A stretch of 64,000 nucleotides of DNA from Noviherbaspirillum suwonense. Its GTDB lineage: Bacteria > Pseudomonadota > Gammaproteobacteria > Burkholderiales > Burkholderiaceae_D. The notes below the pieces were generated by a model. It made no database searches. It had not been told where the DNA came from and was given only the letters and a program-made list of their open reading frames with translations. The translations under genes were made by a program, and so were the position numbers. Below, piece after piece: positions 35,218 through 45,543 of this stretch (position 1 is its first letter; each line of letters begins with the position of its first letter). The stretch is taken from positions 1-64,000 of the forward strand of contig NZ_FXUL01000018.1 in the NCBI RefSeq assembly GCF_900182955.1. Direction: 5' to 3'.

Positions 35218-35469
35218 ATGGGCCCATACGAACGAAAACTTAATGAACTCGTGGCCATCACGAATTCGCTGGAAGGAACCGGTGGCAGCCGCGCCTTGAG
35301 GGCCATCATCAAGGATCTATCGGGCCATGGCCCGATCTCAGAACTGCTCTATACCTTGGACCGGCAGAATTTCGATAAGGTGATCGAACTCCTGGTGGAA
35401 TTCCGCGACAGGGGACGAAACGAGCCATTCAATGACCTGCATGAACAAGCTGTGCAAAGGCTGAAATAG
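35218..35469 (+). CDS. Hypothetical small soluble protein
   Basis: This 83-residue helical, charged protein has AGGAGA about nine bases upstream of its ATG. No family is recognised and no membrane segment is seen. It lies 32 bases before the next gene on the same strand, so the two probably form an operon. Confidence 0.6.
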   Translation: MGPYERKLNELVAITNSLEGTGGSRALRAIIKDLSGHGPISELLYTLDRQNFDKVIELLVEFRDRGRNEPFNDLHEQAVQRLK

Positions 35470-35501
35470 GGCGCTGTACCAAGATAGGAAGAGTGACAAA
35501 G

Positions 35502-35834
35502 ATGAACCAGGCAGTCGAAACACAAAACCAAACCCCATGCAATTGCCGTCGCTGTGGCTTCGATCTCGAAAGCGACGACTTCGAATATCAGGAGCGGCTC
35601 GAAATCAACTTCCGGGCCGGCTACGCCTCGGTGTTCGGCGATGAGAACGTCGTTCGCACGGTGCTATGCCAGAACTGCGTGAAAGACGTACTTGGCCAGT
35701 GGCTGGAGATCGTCGAAGATGACGATAGCCATCAGGCCGCCGTGTCTCAACCAGTGGGCGCGTATCAGCCCCACCAGGTCAGGGAAACCGACGTCAGACA
35801 AATCGACATCGACTTCGAAGCGGACAAATCCTAA
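35502..35834 (+). CDS. Hypothetical protein with two Cys pairs, possible zinc ribbon
   Basis: The ATG at 35502, with AGGAAG ten bases upstream, gives 110 residues; a GTG at 35493 touches that site and is unlikely. CNCRRCGF near the N-terminus and LCQNCVKD about 45 residues later could bind one zinc. The C-terminal 45 residues are acidic and probably disordered. No family is recognised. Confidence 0.6.
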   Translation: MNQAVETQNQTPCNCRRCGFDLESDDFEYQERLEINFRAGYASVFGDENVVRTVLCQNCVKDVLGQWLEIVEDDDSHQAAVSQPVGAYQPHQVRETDVRQIDIDFEADKS

Positions 35835-36023
35835 CGCCCCCATGCCGGCGTGCGTCGGCGCCGGTCCCGTGCTATTCGAAATGCCACGCCCAAAGGCCGG
35901 TTTACGGCCTTGTGCGTGCGGACTGCCAACATGAAATCAGCGAATAAATTCAGCATTTCATACCTCCTCAAAACAGATAGTTGATAAAATAATAATATCG
36001 ATTTCAACCAGCTCAAGCAAGCA

Positions 36024-36058
36024 TTAAAAAACCTCCAGCGTCCGAAGACGTGGAGGTT
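36024..36058 (-). terminator. Terminator of the MazF/PemK-like gene
   Basis: AACCTCCA with GCGTC pairs with GACG and TGGAGGTT around a CGAA loop. On the minus strand it is followed by TTTT. Confidence 0.8.
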
Positions 36059-36066
36059 GGTACTGG

Positions 36067-36477
36067 TTAAAACCGGGCTGCGCGCATTGTTTCGACTGCG
36101 CGAGCCATGTGCGGAGCCAGTGACTCCGACAATTCGCCCATTTTCGGGCATTGTCCAAACCGACGCTTGTGAGGAACAACGAACCATTCCTCATTCAGCG
36201 CCAGCCAGTGCTTGCGGCACAGGGCAAACTTGGTCGGCTTGCACAGGCCAGCCATTTCCATCGACGCCGCATCATCCACCCGGAATTCACCAGGATAGAG
36301 CTGCTCGGTCCTTTGCGACGTGCCATAGGCGACGTACACGCGGTTCCCGTCTTTGGACACGTCCACCACCAGCGCCGGCCGGATCTTCGGGCCAGGGCAG
36401 GTTGCAGCAAGTGCTTCAGGGAATTTGCAAAATACGATGTCGCCAGGGACAGGTTGGAAGGGAGTAGCTCGTTTCAT
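36067..36477 (-). CDS. MazF/PemK-fold protein, possible toxin without a visible antitoxin
   Basis: This 136-residue protein opens with PVPGDIVFCKFP, then GPKIRPALVVDV and VYVAYGTSQ. This is the order of the conserved strands of the MazF/PemK SH3-like fold, whose members cleave mRNA. The basic residue after the KIRPALVV strand is consistent with activity. No small antitoxin gene is visible next to it on either side, only terminators and other minus-strand genes. It may instead be a benign PemK-like relative. Confidence 0.6.
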   Translation of the reverse strand: MKRATPFQPVPGDIVFCKFPEALAATCPGPKIRPALVVDVSKDGNRVYVAYGTSQRTEQLYPGEFRVDDAASMEMAGLCKPTKFALCRKHWLALNEEWFVVPHKRRFGQCPKMGELSESLAPHMARAVETMRAARF

Positions 36478-36616
36478 GATGCATCCTTAGGAGAGAGACA
36501 ACACCAGCGAAAATTCGCGTTAGTCAGATAACCGGGGATGCACAACGCCTTTGTATAAAGCGAAGAAACGAAATACGGCAGCAGGCTTACCAACTCAAAG
36601 AGTGTTGGGCGTGACA

Positions 36617-36651
36617 AAACAAAAGCCCTCAACGTCCAGGACGTGAGGGCT
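36617..36651 (-). terminator. Terminator on the minus strand
   Basis: AGCCCTCA and TGAGGGCT pair with inner ACGT/ACGT bases. On the minus strand the stem is followed by TTTTGTTTTG. It ends the gene at 36707. Confidence 0.75.
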
Positions 36652-36706
36652 GCGAATTGATTGTGTTTCGGCAGGACCGCGGCTGTGGTGGGCGGGCTTT
36701 GTGGCC

Positions 36707-37099
36707 CTAGAATTCCAGTGTGTCGAGTGTGGTCTGCTGCGCCGCGTCGATGGCAGCAAAATGCGCCCGTTGCAGCCGCTCGATCTCGGCGGCAATCAGT
36801 GCGCCGGCAACCACCAGCTGACGCATCCGGGTATTTTCACCCAAAATCTCCCTCGGCCATTCCGCGGGCCAGAGGTTGCAGGCTTCACCACTTTCTTTTG
36901 CGTCTGTCACGTCAGTGCTGCCGAGCGCAAAACAGGCCGCCGCCGCCGCCAGTTCGCCAGCGGCATGCTGATCGTCATGGCTGGCGTCGTATCCCATGGC
37001 GACCTGCGCCTGGCGTTCGGTAGCAATCATCTCAAGAGGAGATTTCCCGGTGGTGCGATGCGTTGTACCAACCCTTTTCTGGTCCACGGCCTTCAACAT
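36707..37099 (-). CDS. Phage/plasmid-type conserved protein of unknown function
   Basis: The product (130 residues from the ATG at 37099; a TTG at 37114 is an alternative) carries IATERQAQVAMGYDASHDDQH, then ELAAAAACFA, LWPAEWP and QLVVAGALIAAEIERLQR. This set of motifs is common to a family of phage and plasmid hypothetical proteins of unknown role. It follows the next minus-strand gene after about 20 bases and is probably in its operon. Confidence 0.65.
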   Translation of the reverse strand: MLKAVDQKRVGTTHRTTGKSPLEMIATERQAQVAMGYDASHDDQHAAGELAAAAACFALGSTDVTDAKESGEACNLWPAEWPREILGENTRMRQLVVAGALIAAEIERLQRAHFAAIDAAQQTTLDTLEF

Positions 37100-37117
37100 T
37101 GTTTGCTCACTCAATAA

Positions 37118-37492
37118 TCAGATGTACTTTGCATTCGCGTTCGCGGCTTCGGACGCTTCTGCCACTTCTGCCTTGCGCTTTTCGAAGAAAGCCCGTCTTC
37201 CATCCCTGTTGTCCGGAATCGTCAAATCACGACTTGCGGGATCACCGTGAAGTTCATACACCATGGCCTGTGCCAAATCATGAAAGGCAGTCCGTTCGGC
37301 AGCAACTTCCAGAATATGCCGGTTCGCAATACGTATCGACTCCTCGAGGCTCTGCACCAGAAGCTGGCTTCGCGCCAGAGACCGCTGGGCGTACGCAAGC
37401 TGTTCCTCTGCGTCGGAAGCTCTTTGTCTGGCTTCGTTTGCGCTACCTTCTGCTGCGTAATACAGCGAGCTGTAATCAAATCCATCATTCAT
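37118..37492 (-). CDS. Coiled-coil protein of unknown function
   Basis: This 124-residue protein is mostly helical, with heptad-like repeats at about 14-65 (NEARQRASDAEEQLAYAQ) that predict a coiled coil. The C-terminus is Ala/Glu/Lys-rich. GAAGG lies nine bases before the ATG. No family is recognised. It shares a transcript with the gene at 36707. Confidence 0.55.
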   Translation of the reverse strand: MNDGFDYSSLYYAAEGSANEARQRASDAEEQLAYAQRSLARSQLLVQSLEESIRIANRHILEVAAERTAFHDLAQAMVYELHGDPASRDLTIPDNRDGRRAFFEKRKAEVAEASEAANANAKYI

Positions 37493-37636
37493 GATTTTTA
37501 CCTTCTATGTTCCCAATGCTCTCAATCCTACGTATTAGACCACTAGCCGTGATCTGCACCGGGTATTTACCTTTTGCAATATTATAACATGCTCGTATAA
37601 TACAAGTTGATTTTCATTTATTTAACTTTGTGGTGA

Positions 37637-39694
<2,058 letters not shown>

Positions 39695-39735
39695 AGAGAT
39701 CGAGCCGCCTGCAAATCAGGCGGCGCAACTCTTGG

Positions 39736-40287
39736 CTACAGTAGAGGAGTAGGGCGGTGGACTACTGTGGCCGCCCGCACCATGTCTTTTGAGCGCCCAT
39801 ATTTTTCGTAAACGCGCGAGCGTACCGCCTCGATTACTTCCTTCCCGTACGGCGTTTCCAACTGCATTTTCAGGGCGTCGTAAAACACTCTGGAGACATG
39901 GGCGGAATACATCACCATTCGTTTCCCCAGCACGATCCCGGTATCCGCGTCGACCAGCACCAGTGCCAGCGACAGGTGCATGCCTGGATACCATTCATGA
40001 AGCTGCCACTGCTCTGGCGGGAGCAGGTTGACCGACGCGGCCTGATCGGACCAGTCGTAAAAACTCTCAATGCGAACCAGGACAAACGGCACCAGGCAGT
40101 CCACAAACAAGCCCATATGAACTGATCCGGCATGAAAGGCGTCGAGCTCGCCTGCGGTTACGTCGCGCTGGTTGATTTGCAATAGATGGTGCCCCTCGAT
40201 GCCTGTGTCATACCGGTATTGCACGGTAGCGGGGTTCCAACGAGCCCGGCCGCTGCAAAACGGCTGCCCGACTTCCATTCCCCACAT
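39736..40287 (-). CDS. Hypothetical protein converging on ligA
   Basis: This 183-residue soluble protein has GGAG eight bases upstream of its ATG. It is rich in aromatic residues and has beta-like stretches such as HLSLALVLVDADTGIVLGKRM. No family is recognised. It is divergent from the primase gene, sharing the 280-base control region at 40288-40568, which carries an ACAGGTGC motif. Confidence 0.6.
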   Translation of the reverse strand: MWGMEVGQPFCSGRARWNPATVQYRYDTGIEGHHLLQINQRDVTAGELDAFHAGSVHMGLFVDCLVPFVLVRIESFYDWSDQAASVNLLPPEQWQLHEWYPGMHLSLALVLVDADTGIVLGKRMVMYSAHVSRVFYDALKMQLETPYGKEVIEAVRSRVYEKYGRSKDMVRAATVVHRPTPLL

Positions 40288-40568
40288 CAGCCAGCACTCC
40301 CAGGTTCGCCCGAGCGTCCGAACCCCACAACAACGCGGCGGGCTTCGCCTGCAATTTCAACGCCCATGCACGTCAACGCCTTGCTTTCTTTTTCATCCAC
40401 GACAATAATCCTCCCTGTATTATTTATGCATTACAGGTGCGCATAATACGCGGCTAATCTGTATCGTGACAAAACATGATTTAGCCACAAGAAACAATAA
40501 GCAATCTTATACATCCACGAAAAGCATCTCCGTCTATCAGGGTTATTTTCTTTTAGAGGGAGGTCAAC
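40288..40568. promoter_or_regulatory. Divergent control region with ACAGGTGC motif
   Basis: This AT-rich intergenic stretch lies between two divergent genes. ACAGGTGC at 40433-40440, followed by GCATAAT, matches motifs in the tra leader at 45399. No gene is seen inside. Confidence 0.4.
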
Positions 40569-41615
40569 ATGACACACAACGCAGGACCACGAATGGAAGA
40601 AGTGAAATTTTCGGAAGTCCGGCAGCTTGTTCAACTGACATGGTTCTTTGAATACGTGTTGGGCGCACCACCCAAGCAGATGAACGGCACGATCCGCTAC
40701 CACATGTGCCCGAACCCGCAATGCGGGGAATCCTCCAAGCATTCGGTGAAGGTCTCCGTGGAAGAAAACCGCTGGCGCTGTTTTGCCTGTGGCGAAAGAG
40801 GGGATGTCATTGATGCGGCGGCGGCGTTCTGGGGGATTTCTCCTCGTGACGCAGCGCTAAAGCTCATTGGCGCCGATCCGGATGTGATGAAATCCTATGT
40901 GCCGCCCAAGCCAAAACCAGTCGTTCCCAGGGACGATACGGCAATCGGTGTCGTGGTGGATGCATTGCTGGCGGCCGGGCGCAAGCCCGACGATGGGATG
41001 CTGGCTTATCTCAACGGACGGGGGATCTCGACGCCACTGGCAATGGAAGCAATCCGGCGCGGCATCATGGTGACACTGCCGACCAATCCGAATTCTGCCA
41101 AGGAGCTGTTGTACGACCTGGTTGGGGAAGCGGCATTGATCAAGGCTGGAATGCTGCGCGAAGACGCCAAGGCGCCAGCGATCGCGTTTCGGCCCCTGGT
41201 TTTCATTTCCAAAGGCAGTCGGACCGCAGAATTTCGCCTCTCCCGCCCCGCAAAGGAGGATGAAGTGAAATCGTTGCGGTACGGCGATGTGACGCCATGG
41301 GCATGGAAAGGTGCCGATAGCAGTCGCGTCATGATTACAGAAGGTTGTATCGATCTGTTGTCAGCGGTGCAAATGGGTACCAAGCGAAGCATCATCGGCT
41401 TGCCGGGATGCGTCAACTGGCAGCCGGAGTGGTTTCACAAGCTCAAAGGCCGTAACGTTCTTGTGGCGCTGGATAACGATGAGCGTGGACAAAGTGCCAC
41501 GGCAAAGCTGGTTCCCGTACTCCAGGCAGTCGGAGCGGAAGTCGGCGTCTATGGTCTACCGGCCGGTGTGGGTGACTTGAACGAGCAGCTGCAGGCACAA
41601 CTGGGGCTGTCTTAG
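40569..41615 (+). CDS. Compact DnaG-type primase (zinc finger plus TOPRIM)
   Basis: This 348-residue protein has a CHC2-like zinc finger with C47, C52, C71 and C74 (WRCFACGERGDVID). A linker follows, and then a TOPRIM core with the catalytic Glu in VMITEGCIDLL and the metal-binding Asp pair in LVALDNDERGQ. It lacks the helicase-interaction domain of chromosomal DnaG. Such primases can start lagging-strand synthesis on transferred single-stranded DNA or during element replication. GGAGG lies six bases before the ATG. Confidence 0.85.
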   Translation: MTHNAGPRMEEVKFSEVRQLVQLTWFFEYVLGAPPKQMNGTIRYHMCPNPQCGESSKHSVKVSVEENRWRCFACGERGDVIDAAAAFWGISPRDAALKLIGADPDVMKSYVPPKPKPVVPRDDTAIGVVVDALLAAGRKPDDGMLAYLNGRGISTPLAMEAIRRGIMVTLPTNPNSAKELLYDLVGEAALIKAGMLREDAKAPAIAFRPLVFISKGSRTAEFRLSRPAKEDEVKSLRYGDVTPWAWKGADSSRVMITEGCIDLLSAVQMGTKRSIIGLPGCVNWQPEWFHKLKGRNVLVALDNDERGQSATAKLVPVLQAVGAEVGVYGLPAGVGDLNEQLQAQLGLS

Positions 41616-41647
41616 TACTCGTCTTTTAACTGCATCACAGTAGTTCA

Positions 41648-41685
41648 AATGCCCCGTGGTCTTCATGACTCACGGGGCATTTTTT
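41648..41685. terminator. Strong bidirectional terminator
   Basis: AATGCCCCGTG and CACGGGGCATT form an 11-bp stem, followed by TTTT on the plus side. It lies between the converging primase and 41704 genes. Confidence 0.85.
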
Positions 41686-41703
41686 ATGCGCAGCGCAGGT
41701 GTG

Positions 41704-42372
41704 TCAGAACATCCTTGACCATGAGACGTTGTGAATCGCCCGCTTGTAGGCCGAGGTTTCAAGATCATGGCCGCGGACAATCGGATTTCTTCCTGTCAGG
41801 TACCAGTAATCGCCCTGCTGCGACATGAAATACTTGTTGCCCAGCAACTCGAGCGCGCGGATGTAATTGTCCGGCGCCTTTTCCATGCCAGACGCGATCC
41901 GGAGCAGTTCGACGGCGCGTATACCCGGCTTCATCCATGCGGCCCTAGCCAGGTCAATTCCCTCATCGCCGCACAGCATGTAGATTTCATCAGCCACAAT
42001 CGGCGGCAGCGGCTCGATCAGGAAAGGGAATTCAATCGGCAGGACGTACCAGGTGCGCCAGAACTCGTAATGAATGCGCAGGCGCAGCACATCCTTGCGC
42101 GTGCCCAGGTTGGCGCAGCATCGCTCGAACGTAAAAGGCGTATCGGGACGCCCGAAAACCCACTCGGCTGCTTTCAGCACTTCGGCCGGCTTACGCTTTT
42201 TGTCGAACAGCGCCAGGATGTTGGCCCGCACCATCATGAAGGAGATCCGCTCCCCGCCTTCTTCAAAGTCTTCCTCTGTGAAGGTCCTTAGGGTGTCTTC
42301 CTTTTTTCTTCTTTTGGATCCTCCAATGCCTGATAGATTACTGAGCGCGGCGATAGCAAGTTCTTGATCCAT
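41704..42372 (-). CDS. Hypothetical protein downstream of traD
   Basis: From the ATG at 42372 this is 222 residues of soluble protein, rich in Trp, Arg and Leu, with two Cys in ERCCANLG. No family is recognised. The same frame is open to 42600, where an ATG overlaps the traD stop (ATGAATAA), giving 298 residues. But 42400-42566 in that frame uses few G/C third bases, while the overlapping membrane-protein frame uses many. The shorter form is therefore preferred, although no ribosome site precedes 42372. It is probably made by coupling to the overlapping gene. Confidence 0.6.
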   Translation of the reverse strand: MDQELAIAALSNLSGIGGSKRRKKEDTLRTFTEEDFEEGGERISFMMVRANILALFDKKRKPAEVLKAAEWVFGRPDTPFTFERCCANLGTRKDVLRLRIHYEFWRTWYVLPIEFPFLIEPLPPIVADEIYMLCGDEGIDLARAAWMKPGIRAVELLRIASGMEKAPDNYIRALELLGNKYFMSQQGDYWYLTGRNPIVRGHDLETSAYKRAIHNVSWSRMF

Positions 42373-42566
42373 AGGCGATATGCCGACGATGTTTTCTTCA
42401 CCGTCCACAATCCCCACGTCCCCGTCACTTTCCCCATCGCCGAGATCAGCGGCATTAAGACCTTGCCAAAGATCGTCATTATTAAGGCCCGCAAGAAAGG
42501 CACGCACAGCATCAGGAGCAGTATCACCGTCCCGATGACCAGTATCACTTTCAAATCCGAATTCAT
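42288..42566 (-). CDS. Small membrane protein downstream of traD
   Basis: This 92-residue protein has one strong membrane segment (about 6-30, VILVIGTVILLLMLCVPFL) and a basic, helical C-terminus. GGAAGA stands about eight bases before the ATG. Third codon positions are G/C-rich like the genuine genes around it, which argues that this frame, not the one sharing the same bases, is the coding one. It lies 27 bases after traD on the same strand and overlaps the next gene by about 85 bases. A role in docking the coupling protein is a guess from position. Confidence 0.6.
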   Translation of the reverse strand: MNSDLKVILVIGTVILLLMLCVPFLRALIMTIFGKVLMPLISAMGKVTGTWGLWTVKKTSSAYRLWIKNLLSPRSVIYQALEDPKEEKRKTP

Positions 42567-42592
42567 GTGTCATTTCTTCCATGGTTGTTGCG

Positions 42593-44356
42593 TTATTCAT
42601 TTGCCAATTCCCTTGCCATTTCCCGGCTGCTTTCCTGTTTGCCGCCACCGAGGTACTTGTTGCTGTTCTTGAAGTAGTCGGCACCGACCACCGCCTTTTT
42701 CCGCTTGTGCGCAAGGTCGAGCTTGCCCATCGCGGCTCCCGTTTTTTTGTCAATCGCGATCATCGGCACCCGTATGTTAAAAAGCGTGTCGCCGCCATAA
42801 AGGACTATGCATTCCCCCTTGCCGAGGGACTTGAGTTCATCCGGCGAGACGCGGTGTCTTTCTTCCAGTTTCGCCGTCGTCGTCATGCCGGCGCCGTCGC
42901 CCACATTTCCGCTTGGCGCAATCGTCGCCGCCGCCTGGCTCTCCGAGGAGCTTTGGGACGTGGCCATCTGCATCGTCTCGGCCATCTTCATCCCGATCAG
43001 GTCGGCTGCTTCTTCGGCCGACTTTTGGGAACCCAACTTGAAGAAAATCTTGGTCCAGGTATTACCCATGACCATTTCCTTGAAGTCGTCTGACACCACT
43101 TCGAGGTTGGCCAGTGTTTGCGCGGCCGGGAAGAGGGAAATCGCCGCAGAACGCGCCTGCTCGAAGGGACGTGCCAGCGACTGGACCGCATAGCTGCCCA
43201 CCTCATCCATGAAGCTCAGGAAGGGCGGGTTCGGGCGCTCTGCTTCCGGCAGCGCCTGCACCCAGGAGATGGCCGTGCGAAGGTCGCCCAGGAGCATCTT
43301 GCCGAAATTGGATGCCGCTTCGTTCTTGCCCATGGTGGGCAGGGCCGCATAGATGATCTTTTTGGACCGGATTGCCTCAAACAGGTCAATCTCCGGGGTG
43401 TACGTATTGAGCACAGTGCCGAATTTTCCTGTGCCGAACATGTACATCCTGCCGCCAACGCCACCGAACGTCTCCTTCATCCGTTTGATGTCGACCATGT
43501 TTTCCGCGCCGCTGCCCGGTTTGCCGCCGCCCTTGTACTGCTCCAGAAAGAGCGACAGGTTCTTTGTTGCGGAATGGTTCGGCACGGTTTTCTTGAGCTT
43601 TGTCTCCAGCTCCTCGATCGCCTTGTGATTCATCAGCAGAATCGTGAAGTCAATAAAGTTGTACGACAGGCCCGCCGCCTGCAGGGCAGCCACCAATGTC
43701 GTGATCCCCTGATTGGCCGACTGCTTGTAATGGTCCGCGCCCGGATTGTTTTCCGTCGACGGTATCAGCGACAGGATGCGGGCGGCAATCTCGTCCGGAT
43801 CACCTCGCAGGATGGGGTTGTAGGTATGGCTGGAATCGGGGTCGCCAGGATTGAGGATCAACAGGTCATCCTCGCGGCCGGCCCACCGGCAGTACTGGTA
43901 GATGGTCTGGATGTCGTCGGCATTCATTTTTCCGTCAATGAACATCAGGCCGCCGCCGCGCTGGATTTGCTGAAACATGAGCAATTTGCCAAGAACAGTC
44001 TTGCCGACGCCCGACTGCCCGAGTATGAAACCGTGGCGCATCAGGTCTTCATCGGGAATGTGCACCGGCTGGCCAGTGTCCGTGCTGAAACCAACCAGTA
44101 ACCCATCAGGGCGCATCAGCTCTGTCGCGGACTGGAGGGACAACGACGACCCGAGCAGGTTTTTCGCACGCCACTTTTCAAACATCCGGTTGGCGATCGA
44201 GGCACTGCCCAATGCCGCCAACGTCGCTCCGCAGCCAACGAAACCTCCCGCGAGCGCCGAGGCCGTCGTGACCAGAGAACTCGCGCCGATGGCCGACAAC
44301 GATGCCGTGTCGGACGCGCCGCCCAGTCGCACCTTGTAAAAATCTTTCAAATTCAT
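42593..44356 (-). CDS. traD: TraD-type conjugative coupling protein
   Basis: This 587-residue protein links the relaxosome to the secretion channel. Two membrane segments near the N-terminus (about 20-60) precede a VirD4/TraD ATPase domain with Walker A GQSGVGKT at 113-120, GGGLMFIDGKMNADD, and a Walker B-like PFLSFMDEVG. The chain is shorter than F TraD and lacks its long C-terminal tail. The ATG at 44356 follows AGGAA by six bases; a GTG and ATG upstream lack a site. No relaxase gene is found next to it. Confidence 0.88.
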   Translation of the reverse strand: MNLKDFYKVRLGGASDTASLSAIGASSLVTTASALAGGFVGCGATLAALGSASIANRMFEKWRAKNLLGSSLSLQSATELMRPDGLLVGFSTDTGQPVHIPDEDLMRHGFILGQSGVGKTVLGKLLMFQQIQRGGGLMFIDGKMNADDIQTIYQYCRWAGREDDLLILNPGDPDSSHTYNPILRGDPDEIAARILSLIPSTENNPGADHYKQSANQGITTLVAALQAAGLSYNFIDFTILLMNHKAIEELETKLKKTVPNHSATKNLSLFLEQYKGGGKPGSGAENMVDIKRMKETFGGVGGRMYMFGTGKFGTVLNTYTPEIDLFEAIRSKKIIYAALPTMGKNEAASNFGKMLLGDLRTAISWVQALPEAERPNPPFLSFMDEVGSYAVQSLARPFEQARSAAISLFPAAQTLANLEVVSDDFKEMVMGNTWTKIFFKLGSQKSAEEAADLIGMKMAETMQMATSQSSSESQAAATIAPSGNVGDGAGMTTTAKLEERHRVSPDELKSLGKGECIVLYGGDTLFNIRVPMIAIDKKTGAAMGKLDLAHKRKKAVVGADYFKNSNKYLGGGKQESSREMARELANE

Positions 44357-44376
44357 TGAGGAATTCCTCATCACGA

Positions 44377-44411
44377 CAAAAAAACCCCGCGCGCCAGGAA
44401 GGCGAGCGGGG
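44377..44411 (-). terminator. Terminator between the annealing-protein gene and traD
   Basis: On the minus strand CCCCGCTCGCC pairs imperfectly with GGCGCGCGGGG and is followed by seven T. Confidence 0.75.
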
Positions 44412-44419
44412 TGGTGGAA

Positions 44420-45286
44420 TTACAAGAAGGAACCCATCATGCTGTCTACTGCGGGGATGGAACTCCCTGTGGCAGGCCGGGAAGGCTGGACCTGCATTTC
44501 AGGCATGGACAACAAGGTTGCGCGCTCCATATCCGACAGCTCATTGTCGTTCTGGATAAAGAAACGCTTTCGCTCGACATCGACGACCCCTTTCTGAATC
44601 TCTTCCTTGTAGTACTTGTAGCGTTCCGACAACGCCGAAGCCACGTTCGTACTTTGAGGTGCAGCCGTCGTTGCCCCTTGCGAGGTTGATGCTGAGGCCG
44701 CCGCCGTTGATCCGGCAACCGGCTGTGCTCGACCGCCAATCTGGCCGCTTTCGGCAAAATGCTCCCGAACCGCGCTAACGTACTTCGAATCGTCGTACAA
44801 ACCCATATAAACGTCGGCACCAAACCCCAGCAGGGAAAGACACTTGGACGTCGCCTCCGTCACGCTTTTCTTGGGGGCTTCTTCATCGGTGAACACGCCA
44901 TTGGCGGTACAGCCAACAAACTTCGTCTGGCCGAAATGCTCGATCGCACCGCGCTCGCCATTCCACCTGTACCAGAGCTCGATCCGGACAACGTGGATCT
45001 TTTCCGGTCCGAGGTCAGACCCTTGTGCGTTCCAGCCCATATGCGCGCCTTCTATATAGCGCTCATCCAGGATTTTCACGCCCCAGCCCAAGCCCATCGG
45101 GCCAAATGCTTCGGTCGCCTTCTTTGCCTGGTAAGTGGCGTTGATGGCCGTGCCGCTGAAACCATCGCGGCGGGTGAAGTCCTTGGTGTACTTCGGGTCC
45201 GTCGCCTGGACGATCTCCCACAACGCGATATTGGATGTGCCCTGCGATGCCGACGCCTGCGCGTCCGTTGCTGCCTGATGACTCAT
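44420..45286 (-). CDS. Probable single-strand annealing protein (Rad52-like, phage type)
   Basis: The N-terminal 165 residues resemble phage single-strand annealing proteins of the Rad52-like (Sak/DUF1071-type) groups. A lysine- and aromatic-rich core leads to SVTEATSKCLSLLGFGADVYMGLYDDSKYV, the pattern that closes the annealing domain in several such families. A Ser/Ala/Thr-rich linker (about 185-215) and a helical tail follow. Such proteins pair complementary strands and can recircularise or recombine incoming DNA, as Bet does in SXT/R391 elements. No exonuclease partner is visible nearby. The exact subfamily is uncertain. Confidence 0.55.
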   Translation of the reverse strand: MSHQAATDAQASASQGTSNIALWEIVQATDPKYTKDFTRRDGFSGTAINATYQAKKATEAFGPMGLGWGVKILDERYIEGAHMGWNAQGSDLGPEKIHVVRIELWYRWNGERGAIEHFGQTKFVGCTANGVFTDEEAPKKSVTEATSKCLSLLGFGADVYMGLYDDSKYVSAVREHFAESGQIGGRAQPVAGSTAAASASTSQGATTAAPQSTNVASALSERYKYYKEEIQKGVVDVERKRFFIQNDNELSDMERATLLSMPEMQVQPSRPATGSSIPAVDSMMGSFL

Positions 45287-45543
45287 GTTTGCTCTCCTGA
45301 AGTGCTGCTAAGCGGAATTGCCTTGCTTGCTGATATGACTTACACCCCTGAATAAACGCACTGAGTCGCCGGAAAAGAGAAAAATATTTTTATCCGTAAC
45401 AGGTGCATGTAATTCTACAGGCTTCTTTTTGTTGCGGCAAATCAAAGATACACTTGGAATTATTATCGGCACCTGTTAAAGTTGCTGCACAGTATCAATT
45501 TAATGCAGGTTTCCGGACCGGCTCAGAACGAAGGCATCCAGTA
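45287..45543. promoter_or_regulatory. Control region of the main transfer operon
   Basis: This AT-rich intergenic stretch lies between the divergent annealing-protein gene and the transfer operon. It contains AACAGGTGC at 45398-45406 and its perfect inverse GCACCTGTT at 45469-45477. A transcription factor could bind both and loop or bridge the promoter. Confidence 0.5.
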
